From NCBI GenBank assembly GCA_013151705.1, contig JAADHT010000060.1:1-7069 (forward strand): a DNA stretch of 7,069 bases. The letters are read 5' to 3'. Positions 1-6,878 of the stretch are shown piece after piece. Position numbers and translations under genes: made by a program. Position 1 is the first letter of the stretch. Every line of letters begins with the position of its first letter. The DNA comes from Kiritimatiellota bacterium. Lineage in GTDB: Bacteria > Verrucomicrobiota > Lentisphaeria > Victivallales > JAADHT01. The notes beneath the pieces are model-generated. The model was not told the origin of the DNA. It ran no database searches and saw only the letters and a program-made list of their open reading frames with translations.

Positions 1-5
1 TCATT

Positions 6-11
6 CTCCTT
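6..11 (-). promoter_or_regulatory. Possible ribosome-binding site of the next minus-strand gene
   Basis: On the minus strand this reads AAGGAG, a strong Shine-Dalgarno match. It lies 3' of fabB and about 12 bases past repeat copy 1, so it could serve a gene that begins at or just beyond the left edge. The ATG at 2-4 is only one base away, which is too close for good initiation, so the true start is more likely outside the window. The gene itself cannot be seen. Confidence 0.3.
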
Positions 12-23
12 CATTTAATTCAT

Positions 24-49
24 GAGCCAATTGCAAAAATCTGAACGAC
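24..49 (-). repeat. 26-base intergenic repeat, copy 1 (3' of fabB)
   Basis: On the plus strand this copy begins GAGCCAATTGC and ends ATCTGAACGAC. It differs from copy 2 (5324-5349) at only three positions, all A/G. It lies alone in the gap 3' of fabB and just upstream of an AAGGAG motif. Relative to transcription it has the same orientation as copies 2 and 3: TTCAG end first, GGCTC end last. I know of no named family that matches it. Confidence 0.75.
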
Positions 50-81
50 CGCGCGGCATCCCATTATGAGCGATAGGTGGA

Positions 82-129
82 TTTTTCAAAGCGGCGTGTG
101 ATGCCGGGCATCGTATCCGCTTTGAAAAA
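82..129 (-). terminator. Nested hairpin 3' of fabB, possible transcript end
   Basis: Bases 82-94 (TTTTTCAAAGCGG) are the exact reverse complement of 117-129, giving a 13-bp perfect stem. Inside it a second inverted repeat, GATGC/GCATC at 100-112, forms the tip. An outer 7-bp match (53-59 with 135-141) may extend the fold. It starts about 33 bases past the fabB stop, where a terminator or mRNA-stabilising hairpin would sit. It lacks a 3' T-run on either strand: A-runs follow the stem instead. It is therefore not a textbook intrinsic terminator, and the role is inferred from position. Confidence 0.45.
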
Positions 130-161
130 GTCGCATGCCGCCATAAGGGGTCGCCGCCCTT

Positions 162-1397
162 TTATTCCGCGGAAATGACCAATGCGCAATTGGTGCCGCC
201 GAATCCGAAACTGTTACTTAGGACGTGTTTGAAATCAACGTTCGTTCTGCTCTCCCCGCGCACGAAATCCACCCATTCGAACCCATCCTCCGGATTCTCC
301 AAATTGGCAGTCGGGCAAATAAAACGCTTCTCAAGCATCATAGAGCAATATATCGCCTCCACGGCTCCTGTCGCTCCTATCATATGCCCCGTCATCGATT
401 TTGTGCTGTTCACCGCCACTTTTGACGCGCCGTCTCCGAACAGATGCCGTATGGCGCGCAATTCAACCGGATCCCCCACCGGAGTCGCGGTGCCATGCGT
501 ATTCAAATATCCGATGTCGGCGAGATTCAGTCCGGCGTCCTTGACGGCGGCGCTCATCACGGCACCGGCCGAAGCGCTGTCGGGAACCACCATGTCGGTC
601 GCGTTGCTGTTGGCGGCGATGCCGGAGACGACTCCATGTATCGACGCACCTCGTTTCCTGGCATGCTCCTCCGATTCTAAAACGATGATTCCGGCTCCCC
701 CCGCGATGACGAAGCCGTCCCGATCCCTGTCGAAGGGACGACTCGCGCGTTCCGGCGAATCGTTGTAGCGTCTAGTCAACGCCTTCATAGCGTCGAACCC
801 CAAGGCGTTCAGCCAGTTCACCTCCTCGGTGCCACCTGTTATCGCAATATCGCAACTACCGTCTCTAATCAATCTCGCGGCGATCATTATCGCATGCGAT
901 CCGCTGGCGCAAGCCGAACTGATTGAATAGTTTTCGCCGGTGAGACCCAATGTTAGCGATATGTTCGCCGGCGCGGACGAATTCATGGAACGCGGAACGA
1001 TGAACGGAGTTACGCGTTTGACTTTTCCGGTTTCCAAAAGTTTGTTCCCTTCCTCGCGGACATGGACGAAAGTGCTTCCGCCCAATCCAATGATAACCGG
1101 CACGTTCGAACCTTTGAGGATATCCAAGGAGAGATCCGCCTCGTTTATAGCCTCGTACGCGGCGGCGAGAGCCATTTTTCCGTTGGGAGTGGTGAATCTC
1201 GCTGTTTTTTTGTCTATGAGAGGACATTCCGGATGCTCTTCAGGCAAGCCAGCCACTTGACTTTCGAGATGTTTCTCCTTCCATTCCGGCACGTGTTGAA
1301 TTCCCGAACGTCCTTCATACAACGCTTTTTCATTGACCTCGACACCCACACCCAACGGAGTGACCAAGCCCCTTCCTGTTATTACCGCTTTTTTCAA
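162..1397 (-). CDS. fabB: Beta-ketoacyl-ACP synthase I (FabB-type KAS)
   Basis: This is a condensing enzyme of type II fatty-acid synthesis. It joins malonyl-ACP to an acyl-ACP with loss of CO2, in the cytoplasm. The 411-residue protein is close to FabB length (about 406). The thiolase-fold active site is complete: nucleophile Cys163 in SSACASG, His301 in NTHGTATPVGD, Lys333 and His338 in STKSMTGH, and the glycine-rich SFGFGGTN loop at 396-403. Cys163 and stretches such as GFDAMKAL, YNDSPE and RDGFVIAGG look closer to E. coli FabB than to FabF, hence KAS I. In E. coli FabB works with FabA to make unsaturated fatty acids; no fabA is visible here. The start is TTG, supported by AGGTGA 7 bases upstream and by the family-typical N-terminus MKKAVITG. 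A KAS II role or a role in a specialised lipid pathway remains possible. Confidence 0.93.
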   Translation of the reverse strand: MKKAVITGRGLVTPLGVGVEVNEKALYEGRSGIQHVPEWKEKHLESQVAGLPEEHPECPLIDKKTARFTTPNGKMALAAAYEAINEADLSLDILKGSNVPVIIGLGGSTFVHVREEGNKLLETGKVKRVTPFIVPRSMNSSAPANISLTLGLTGENYSISSACASGSHAIMIAARLIRDGSCDIAITGGTEEVNWLNALGFDAMKALTRRYNDSPERASRPFDRDRDGFVIAGGAGIIVLESEEHARKRGASIHGVVSGIAANSNATDMVVPDSASAGAVMSAAVKDAGLNLADIGYLNTHGTATPVGDPVELRAIRHLFGDGASKVAVNSTKSMTGHMIGATGAVEAIYCSMMLEKRFICPTANLENPEDGFEWVDFVRGESRTNVDFKHVLSNSFGFGGTNCALVISAE

Positions 1398-1651
1398 TTT
1401 CGCGTCACCTGTTATTTATCGCTCGAACGCCCGCGCCTGAATTCTCAGGCAAAAGGAGAGTGCGGCCCCGATGAACGATTTGATATCCTACGCCTAATAG
1501 ATTCTTCCCAACATCAAAGACGGATACATGCATCCTCTTAAAGGTTCCGGACGCGAGCTTTTGAGAAACACGCATGGAATCGCTCGCCAAACCTCTTAAG
1601 ATACCCTCAATTCCGTCTAATTATAGTGGCGGTTCACATTTTTTCCGAAAT
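1398..1651 (-). other. Gap upstream of fabB with a candidate -10 box
   Basis: This 254-base gap holds no confident gene. On the minus strand a perfect TATAAT lies at 1620-1625. The region 17 bases before it (near TCGGAA) is a poor -35 match, so promoter strength is uncertain. If it is used, transcription would start near 1613 and the fabB leader would be a little over 210 bases long. A 56- to 61-codon reading frame (TTG at 1590 or ATG at 1575, stop 1405) fills most of that leader. It has no good ribosome-binding site and no recognisable similarity, so it is not called as a gene. Confidence 0.35.
1405..1410 (-). promoter_or_regulatory. Ribosome-binding site that fixes the TTG start of fabB
   Basis: The minus strand reads AGGTGA, matching the 3' part of the AAGGAGGTGA consensus, 7 bases before the TTG at 1395-1397. 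It supports a TTG start that would otherwise be doubtful. The TGA at 1405-1407 is also the stop of a short reading frame running from 1590 or 1575, so upstream translation, if it happens, would end on this site. Confidence 0.6.
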
Positions 1652-3379
1652 TTAGTTAGACCCCGTTCGAAAAGAACTTTTCGAACGGGGGCTGGATGGA
1701 ATTTCGAAAAGCCATCCGTCCGGCCCCTCGTAGAGGACGACGCATCCTATGCCGCGAACAATCTTCGCGTACCTTTTATATATTTTTCTTAAGAAAAGAT
1801 ATTTCGTTCCCACCAGGTTCTTCAACTCTTTCGGAGTCAGCTTGAGTTTTCCCCTTCTGAAATTCTCCAAAGCCACGACTTTTCCGGGAGCGACCGAGTA
1901 GGAGAACATCGGATCCATTCCGGATATGTATTTATATTCCGGACAGGAATAAAGCAGGAACGGATAGTCCGACCAAGCGAGATTCGCGATCACCGTTCCA
2001 GGCGGAATTCCGGAACGCCTCGTATACGCCGCGAAATCCGTCAACGGTCCCCCTCCACTCCTTTTCGAATAGCTTTCGGTCTGGAAAACGACGAACGCGG
2101 CCGCCAAAACGACGATAAGAAGTTTGAGACGCGAAGAAAATCCCGAGCCGCCGAAAGCCTTGGGCGGCGGTGTTGAGACGCGCTTCAAAGCCGCGAGATT
2201 CGCGGCCAGCGAAAGCAGAACGAACGGACAAGCATACTCCATCGCGCGCATTCCGAGTGGTGTCGCGGCGACAACGACGGCAGCCGCCGCGAACATCGCC
2301 GCGGCGGTGGGATCCATGCGACGCAAAGCGCTTATCCGCGTCTCGTGATCGCGGCGCTCCGCGAGTTTCGCGAAAATCAGAGCGGCGGCCCCGAAAACGA
2401 TGTATGGCAGCGCGTTTTTGGCGAACCAAACCATTCCCGGCCTGTTGAATTCGCCACCCAACGCAATTGTCTCCGAACCGGTCAAAGCCTGCCAAGGGAC
2501 CTCCACGCACTGTATCCACCAGTTTGAAAAGGTGTTTGGAAACTGCGGGTGAAGCGTGTATCCGAGCGCGATTCCCGCGAGAACCGCGGCGGGTAGCCAC
2601 AGCGCTTTCGACCACGCGAGACGAAGCGCTGGCGAAGGGGATTCTTTCGAGACCGCGCAAGGAGCGATGCTGGAACCGGATGAGCGGGAGGTGGACGAAG
2701 CGGAGTCGGCTCCCGACGACAAACCGTCCGCTATTCCGAACGCCAGCGCCGGTAGCAACAGAAAATGTGGATTCGAATAGCACCAGGCGGATGCGAATCC
2801 CAACGTGAAGGCGGCCGGAAAAACGACGCGGCTTCCGCGGGCGGCGTGAAAAACGGCGCAGGCGACGAGCATAAGCGCGATGGAAAGATTGTGCGGACGC
2901 AGCATAAGAAGTCGGTCGGTGAAAAACGGAGAGATCACAACCAACGCGACGGAGAAAAATATGATGTTTCGCCTCTCCACTCCGAAGACGACGCAAGCGA
3001 AAACAAAAGAGAGGACGACGAGAAAATCGAAAAACAACGCGTCTATGTTGAACGGTGGCTTCTCCTCGAGTCCAGCGGATCTCATCAAACCGCGGATTCC
3101 CGACAACATCAAATGGTACCCCAGCTCCTTGTCGCTGAATCCGTCGCTCCAGACTGACATCGTGAGATGCGAAATTGTTTTCGCCGTGTAGTACGAGGGG
3201 CCGAAGTCCGCGACGGCGGCATGATAGTACGCGTCGACGGAATTCTCCGTCTTGAACGCCACGCGTCTCACGAAAGCGAGCAGGGCCAACGGCACCAGAA
3301 CCGCGGCTACGATTTCACCGCGGATTGAAAACCGGAAGGCTTTTTTCCCGGCGGACGTCTTGTGGGACGGCTCCGACAT
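1652..3379 (-). CDS. Polytopic membrane protein, putative GT-C glycosyltransferase
   Basis: This is probably an inner-membrane enzyme that moves a sugar from a lipid-phosphate carrier to an acceptor on the outer face; no substrate can be named. The 575-residue protein has a basic N-terminus, a first membrane segment at about 21-39, then an external loop with DAYYH at 49-53. An acidic residue at this point is typical of GT-C enzymes. Roughly ten hydrophobic segments follow (for example 114-133, 138-154, 162-180, 260-276, 323-339, 359-374, 419-434). An RPHN motif lies at 161-164, a Ser-rich cytoplasmic-type loop at about 221-239, and a soluble C-terminal domain contains SDYPFLLYSCPEYKYISGMD. 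No family is certain; a non-enzymatic membrane protein is possible. The start is the ATG at 3377-3379, with CGGAG six bases upstream; an ATG at 3448 would add 23 non-hydrophobic residues. The last residues are encoded by a perfect palindrome. Confidence 0.7.
   Translation of the reverse strand: MSEPSHKTSAGKKAFRFSIRGEIVAAVLVPLALLAFVRRVAFKTENSVDAYYHAAVADFGPSYYTAKTISHLTMSVWSDGFSDKELGYHLMLSGIRGLMRSAGLEEKPPFNIDALFFDFLVVLSFVFACVVFGVERRNIIFFSVALVVISPFFTDRLLMLRPHNLSIALMLVACAVFHAARGSRVVFPAAFTLGFASAWCYSNPHFLLLPALAFGIADGLSSGADSASSTSRSSGSSIAPCAVSKESPSPALRLAWSKALWLPAAVLAGIALGYTLHPQFPNTFSNWWIQCVEVPWQALTGSETIALGGEFNRPGMVWFAKNALPYIVFGAAALIFAKLAERRDHETRISALRRMDPTAAAMFAAAAVVVAATPLGMRAMEYACPFVLLSLAANLAALKRVSTPPPKAFGGSGFSSRLKLLIVVLAAAFVVFQTESYSKRSGGGPLTDFAAYTRRSGIPPGTVIANLAWSDYPFLLYSCPEYKYISGMDPMFSYSVAPGKVVALENFRRGKLKLTPKELKNLVGTKYLFLRKIYKRYAKIVRGIGCVVLYEGPDGWLFEIPSSPRSKSSFRTGSN
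1661..1690 (-). terminator. Perfect palindrome inside the 3' end of the membrane-protein gene
   Basis: Bases 1661-1674 (CCCCGTTCGAAAAG) pair exactly with 1677-1690 around a central AA, a 14-bp stem. It encodes the final residues PRSKSSFRTG before the stop at 1652. On the minus strand the stem is followed by TCTAACTAAATTT, a weak T-rich tail. An overlapping second inverted repeat (GGGGC-GGATGG with CCATCC-GCCCC, 1688-1727) shares the GGG, so the two folds compete. A terminator overlapping the coding end is the simplest reading; a mobile palindromic element is the alternative. Confidence 0.5.
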
Positions 3380-3385
3380 AATCAT

Positions 3386-3390
3386 CTCCG
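3386..3390 (-). promoter_or_regulatory. Ribosome-binding site choosing the 3379 start
   Basis: The minus strand reads CGGAG, then ATGATT, then ATG. The six-base spacing to the ATG at 3377-3379 is good, and no space remains before the ATG at 3383-3385. This is the main reason for preferring the 575-residue form of the membrane protein. Confidence 0.6.
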
Positions 3391-3447
3391 GAATATGAAA
3401 ACATGGATTCGTGAAAAAATCTCGAAATATTTTTTCTCCCCTCTCCA

Positions 3448-3597
3448 TCCCACTTCAATATTCGATATTCGAGATTCATCATTCGAGATTCATGATTCGG
3501 AACCAGAGAAGCCAATTGAATATCGAATTCCGAACACCGAATCATGAATCATGAAGTAACTCATCTCCCACACTTCCTCCCACTTCGAGATTCGAAG
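3448..3597. repeat. AT-rich block of short direct and inverted repeats
   Basis: The gap between the lipase and the membrane protein is built from variants of one word. ATTCGAGATTCAT occurs at 3467-3479 and 3481-3493. GATTCATGATTCGG (3487-3500) is exactly inverted at 3537-3550. TTCGATATTC (3461-3470) is inverted at 3518-3527. TCCCACTTC occurs at both ends (3448-3456 and 3578-3586). CTTCGA-GAT-TCGAAG (3583-3597) is a small hairpin at the lipase stop. Similar low-complexity gaps occur, as I recall, in planctomycete and Kiritimatiellae genomes. The pattern is certain; its function is unknown. Confidence 0.7.
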
Positions 3598-3598
3598 G

Positions 3599-5074
3599 TC
3601 ATTTCGGATTGTTTTTCCTATACTCGTCGATCAGATACTGGTATTTTGTCGATGGCATACTGTTCAAAAGGAACAACACATTGTCCTTGAAAGCGGGATC
3701 CGTGGTTATTCCCATGTGTGCGGCGCGAAGCTGAATTATGCTGTTCCAATAGATGGGACTGTAGAAAAAGGGCAACCAAGTTTTCTGACCGTCGCGTTCG
3801 TCGTACATGGCGCTTGAAGCCAATACTTTTCCGTCTCCGGGTCCGTAGTCCACCACTTTCAACTCACCTTTTTCATCCACTTCGGCTCTTCTGGTCGTTT
3901 TGACGGCGTTGCCGAGCACAAGATACATTTTCAATGAGTCCGGGTGCCTGGCGGTGAGGTTCATAGCCCGTTTGAAGCGTTTGGCTCTTTTCAGGCATTT
4001 CTTCAGATGGTCGAAAGCTATAAGACGGCGTTTGACCCGTGATTTGACATTTGGCATCAACACCTTGAAAACCTCCTCCTGCTTCGGGCTGGCGAGACCC
4101 CATTTCATTTTGATCCAAGTTTGGAAATCGTAGATGTCGACGGTTGTCGACGGATTGTTCTTGTAAACCACGGATTTGGTGGAGGTGTCCGGTAGCATCT
4201 GGTAATATGTGAGCCAAGTCGAAAGTAGAGCCGGGGGAAACGGGGGCATTTCGGTGCCTTTCTGCATCTCGAGCAGAGTATCGAGATAGCCGGCGCTGGG
4301 TGTGCCGAGGATAATCAATCTGTCGACGTATTTAGCGCCGGCCCAAGTCACGTTTGGCTTTTCGCTCAACTCCGGCAGATCCGCCGTTCCATATCTGAGG
4401 TAATACCGCGAAACCAACCCGCCCATGGAGTGCCCGATCAAGTCGAAATGCACATCGTAGTCCTTCACCCCGTAGAGCGCCTCGTACTGTTTCTGGATGT
4501 ATTTTCTTTTCCTCATCAAATACTCGTGCAGTTTAGCGGCTGACTCTTGAAGATCCCGGCGCCAGTCGTACGAGAATTGAAACAGATTGAAGAAGTTTTT
4601 ACCGGAGTCCAATGGCCGCCCCTCCAATTGGTATCCTCCCTCGTGCAATGCGTCCACCAGATTCAAATAGGCGTTTTCCGTGAAAGTTATACCGAAAATT
4701 TTGACTTTGACCGTATTCAGCGCTCCATTTGGAACAGTGTCGTCTTTCAGGTCCTTCAACGGTTTATGCATGACCATAGGAAGAGCGAGAGCTCTTATTT
4801 TCCAGTCTGGCAACGCGAATCCATCGCTGCCGCTGAACTCGCCCCAAATATTTTCCCCGCTTTTCTTGTCGAGCATGTTGGATCCGAGAAACCCATGTAC
4901 GATTATGACGGGATTCCTGTAGATTCCCTGGTAGGATCTAGCGTTCTTTTCGAGAGGGCCTGTCACTGATTCTCCGAATTTCTCGTTCGAGGTGTATGAG
5001 CCGGTGGCGCCATGGCATCCTCCCAACCAAAAAGACGCTATGACGACAAACGACAATCCAATGAGCTTCTTCAT
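3599..5074 (-). CDS. Secreted lipoprotein, LCAT-like alpha/beta-hydrolase (lipase/acyltransferase)
   Basis: This is a predicted lipid-anchored hydrolase or acyltransferase acting on ester-linked lipids outside the inner membrane; the substrate is unknown. The 491-residue protein starts MKKLIG, has a hydrophobic stretch and then the lipobox LGGC with Cys20 as the lipidation site. The mature domain has the oxyanion segment VIIVHGFLGSN (HG at 60-61), the nucleophile elbow GHSMGG with Ser216, a GPGDGKVLASS segment with likely catalytic Asp414, and AAHMG with likely catalytic His453. HGFLGSN, YDWR and GDG-V-S are typical of the lecithin:cholesterol acyltransferase family. A very basic patch lies at about 344-371. 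The start at 5074 is chosen because it places the signal peptide at the N-terminus; an upstream ATG at 5134 would bury it behind 20 residues. No neighbour shares an obvious pathway. Lipase versus acyltransferase cannot be told from sequence. Confidence 0.85.
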   Translation of the reverse strand: MKKLIGLSFVVIASFWLGGCHGATGSYTSNEKFGESVTGPLEKNARSYQGIYRNPVIIVHGFLGSNMLDKKSGENIWGEFSGSDGFALPDWKIRALALPMVMHKPLKDLKDDTVPNGALNTVKVKIFGITFTENAYLNLVDALHEGGYQLEGRPLDSGKNFFNLFQFSYDWRRDLQESAAKLHEYLMRKRKYIQKQYEALYGVKDYDVHFDLIGHSMGGLVSRYYLRYGTADLPELSEKPNVTWAGAKYVDRLIILGTPSAGYLDTLLEMQKGTEMPPFPPALLSTWLTYYQMLPDTSTKSVVYKNNPSTTVDIYDFQTWIKMKWGLASPKQEEVFKVLMPNVKSRVKRRLIAFDHLKKCLKRAKRFKRAMNLTARHPDSLKMYLVLGNAVKTTRRAEVDEKGELKVVDYGPGDGKVLASSAMYDERDGQKTWLPFFYSPIYWNSIIQLRAAHMGITTDPAFKDNVLFLLNSMPSTKYQYLIDEYRKNNPK

Positions 5075-5384
5075 AGTCCTGTTTTCCTTGACATCCATAC
5101 AATGAACAAAAGATACTCCGCGAACAGCATTCAATCAAACATTAGCGAAACGCGTACACTACACCCAAACTTTCCCAATGCAACAAAATCCCCGCCACGG
5201 AATTGGAGTCAAATTTTCCACGCGCAATCAAAATGTTTTTCTAAAAAAAGACGAAAAAGTCCCCTCCAACCTCAAATAATCATTTTTCATTGAGGATGTT
5301 GAAATGGCTTTGTGTTGATTTATGAGCCAGTTGCGAAAGTCTGAACGACCGTACGACCCCAATGTCCCTCCGCAGTTCCCGTAA
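5075..5384 (-). other. 310-base gap between metF and the lipoprotein gene
   Basis: It holds repeat copy 2 (5324-5349), short A/T runs near 5240-5260, and on the minus strand an AAGGA about ten bases before the lipoprotein ATG (AGGA also lies two bases before it). A minus-strand TTGACT near 5208-5213 could be a -35 element, but no good -10 follows. A 22-codon frame opens at 5388 with an ATGA overlap of the metF stop and closes inside copy 2; it is not called as a gene. No clear intrinsic terminator for metF was seen. Confidence 0.5.
5324..5349 (-). repeat. 26-base intergenic repeat, copy 2 (3' of metF)
   Basis: On the plus strand this copy begins GAGCCAGTTGC and ends GTCTGAACGAC. It differs from copy 1 by three A/G changes, and the identity continues for two to three bases on each side (AT before, CG after). 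It lies 36 bases past the metF stop and about 250 bases before the lipoprotein start. Its orientation relative to transcription is the same as copies 1 and 3. Confidence 0.75.
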
Positions 5385-6842
5385 TCATACGCTTTTGACT
5401 TTCGACGCCTCGGCCGGATGTTTGACGTATCGTTCTTCCAGCGAGTCCATCTCGTTGAGCCAGACGGCTATCCTCGTTCTCTCCGCGTAGACGCAAGGGG
5501 TGTCGCGTAGTTCGCACGTTCCGTCGGCCGCTCCCCCTCCGCAGGGCCCGTTCGCCACTCCCTTCGGACAGTTTTCCGGGCAAACGTATTGCGTCAGCGG
5601 CAATCGGCAGTAGTCGCACCGCGCGCAGCCGGCGAAGATTTTTTTGAAGAGCCTGTGCTCGTCCGGCGCCAGTTGGTCGTCTTTCGAAAACATCGCTTTG
5701 CGCAGGCCGTGGCGCAGTTTCTCCAGAAGCGACGGCGCCGCTATCGTCTCCGGATTCACGATGGAGCGGGCGGCGTCCCGCTCCTGGAAAAGGTTTTTGT
5801 ATAGATAGTATCGGTGGCTGAACGGGGCCATGTCGGCGCGGGATATGTGGGCGATGTACGCATCCTTCCATTCATTGAAATCGTTGAACTCCGACAATGC
5901 CTCCTCTATTTTGGATCGAACCGTTGATACGTGCTCCGGAACTTCGATTCCGTAGATTTGAATTCCGCTGTATCCCATAAGTCGGCATCCGGCGGCTTGG
6001 AGTTGGAGGCGTCGCCATTGGGCCGCGGCGAACTGATGATAGCCGTAGCGCATTTCGTTCTCGAGTATCAACTTGAAATCCCGGGATATATGCACTCCAG
6101 GAAAATCCCCCGAGAGAACTCGTTTGACCAAATCAGGTGTCAACAACATCAACCTGGCGATGGTTGGAACGTGAAGGTCTCTGATGTTTAAAAACCACCT
6201 GACCTCTTGAAGCTTCATCATGTCCCATCCGGCCTGCGTGGCTAGGAACGACGCGCCACAGTTTATTTTCCTTACCACCTTGAAGTATTGGGGTAGCAAA
6301 TCCATCTCGTTGTATTTGAAAGGATTCACTACAGCGCCTGGAAAAACCTCGGATGCCTTGTCCGAGCATTTTAGACTAGTCAGAGTGTGAATCGAATCAA
6401 CGCAAGGGCTTTTTTCGTTTCTGTTCCGAGAATGTTCGGAATAGCCGTCGCCGGTTACCATAATCAGGTTGCGGAAGCCGGAAGCGAGTGATTCTGTGAC
6501 GGAGTCGGCGGTTTCGCCCAGTTCCGCGCCGCGGCCGCTAATGTAGAGAACGCTGGAATTTCTCATCGATTTCGGCACCACCGCGTCCGCGAAACTCGCG
6601 GCGCCGTGGGAATCAATCGATAGAGTTTTGTCGCCGATCGCCAAACCGGCGGCGAATCCGCGTTCCTGTTCCAACGCCTGGACTATTTCGGCCGCGAGTT
6701 TCGCGGATGTGTCGAACTCGACTTGCCGCGGTGGCGTCGGAATTTCGACGAGTGTCGTGAATCCGCCTTGTTTAAACGATTCATGTAGCTGATTCTCGCC
6801 TCGCGGAGCGAAATCGAACGTGTTCTGTTTTGATGAAGTCAT
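5385..6842 (-). CDS. metF: Methylenetetrahydrofolate reductase with fused MetV-like Cys-rich C-terminal domain
   Basis: It likely reduces 5,10-methylene- to 5-methyl-tetrahydrofolate, feeding methyl groups to methionine synthesis or other one-carbon use in the cytoplasm. The N-terminal two thirds of the 485 residues form the MetF barrel: Glu33 in LVEIPTPP, TGD at 130-132, and Gln203 in ATQAGWD align by eye with E. coli MetF Glu28, Asp120 and Gln183. The C-terminal part (about 400-460) has eight cysteines (406, 409, 412, 421, 425, 434, 443, 450) in the pattern CxxCxxC...CPxxCPKG..NGPCGG...CE...C. This is the MTHFR C-terminal/MetV domain that in acetogens is a separate partner subunit; it may bind metal or Fe-S. 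The electron donor is not evident. The start is the ATG at 6840-6842 with GGAGG just before it. A TTG at 6857 opens a longer frame but lies inside the repeat, and that frame translates the ribosome-binding site. The leader carries a long hairpin. Confidence 0.87.
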   Translation of the reverse strand: MTSSKQNTFDFAPRGENQLHESFKQGGFTTLVEIPTPPRQVEFDTSAKLAAEIVQALEQERGFAAGLAIGDKTLSIDSHGAASFADAVVPKSMRNSSVLYISGRGAELGETADSVTESLASGFRNLIMVTGDGYSEHSRNRNEKSPCVDSIHTLTSLKCSDKASEVFPGAVVNPFKYNEMDLLPQYFKVVRKINCGASFLATQAGWDMMKLQEVRWFLNIRDLHVPTIARLMLLTPDLVKRVLSGDFPGVHISRDFKLILENEMRYGYHQFAAAQWRRLQLQAAGCRLMGYSGIQIYGIEVPEHVSTVRSKIEEALSEFNDFNEWKDAYIAHISRADMAPFSHRYYLYKNLFQERDAARSIVNPETIAAPSLLEKLRHGLRKAMFSKDDQLAPDEHRLFKKIFAGCARCDYCRLPLTQYVCPENCPKGVANGPCGGGAADGTCELRDTPCVYAERTRIAVWLNEMDSLEERYVKHPAEASKVKSV

Positions 6843-6845
6843 TGT

Positions 6846-6850
6846 CCTCC
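6846..6850 (-). promoter_or_regulatory. Ribosome-binding site of metF, abutting a hairpin
   Basis: The minus strand reads GGAGG, then ACA, then ATG (6840-6842). The spacing of three bases is short but the match is strong. The base of the 6851-6904 hairpin ends exactly where GGAGG begins, so ribosome access may depend on that fold. The other side of the hairpin also carries GGAGG, so the site is not paired within it. Confidence 0.75.
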
Positions 6851-6876
6851 GAGCCAATCACAAAAGCCTGAACGAC
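6851..6876 (-). repeat. 26-base intergenic repeat, copy 3 (metF leader, proximal arm)
   Basis: On the plus strand this copy begins GAGCCAATCAC and ends GCCTGAACGAC. It directly adjoins the metF ribosome-binding site and forms the 3' arm of the leader hairpin. Its first 22 bases match the inverted copy at 7041-7062 at 21 positions. Confidence 0.75.
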
Positions 6877-6878
6877 GG

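Noticed and set aside
1405..1590. 61-codon minus-strand frame upstream of fabB as a gene
   Set aside because: It has no proper ribosome-binding site or recognisable features; kept only as a possible leader observation.
1932..2996. 354-codon minus-strand frame inside the membrane-protein gene
   Set aside because: It is an arginine-rich shadow in another frame of a GC-rich gene that itself shows clear membrane segments.
4208..4222. Weak match to the repeat within the lipoprotein gene (GTGAGCCAAGTCGAAAG)
   Set aside because: It covers only part of the unit with gaps and lies in coding sequence, so it is most likely chance.
24..5349. DNA uptake sequence similar to the Neisseria GCCGTCTGAA word
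   Set aside because: Only GTCTGAA in copy 2 matches; the other copies differ there and the conserved unit is much longer.
5320..5388. 22-codon minus-strand frame whose ATG overlaps the metF stop (ATGA) and which ends inside repeat copy 2
   Set aside because: The overlap looks like coupling, but the frame is tiny and its end is made of repeat sequence, and no similar peptide is kept at the other copies.
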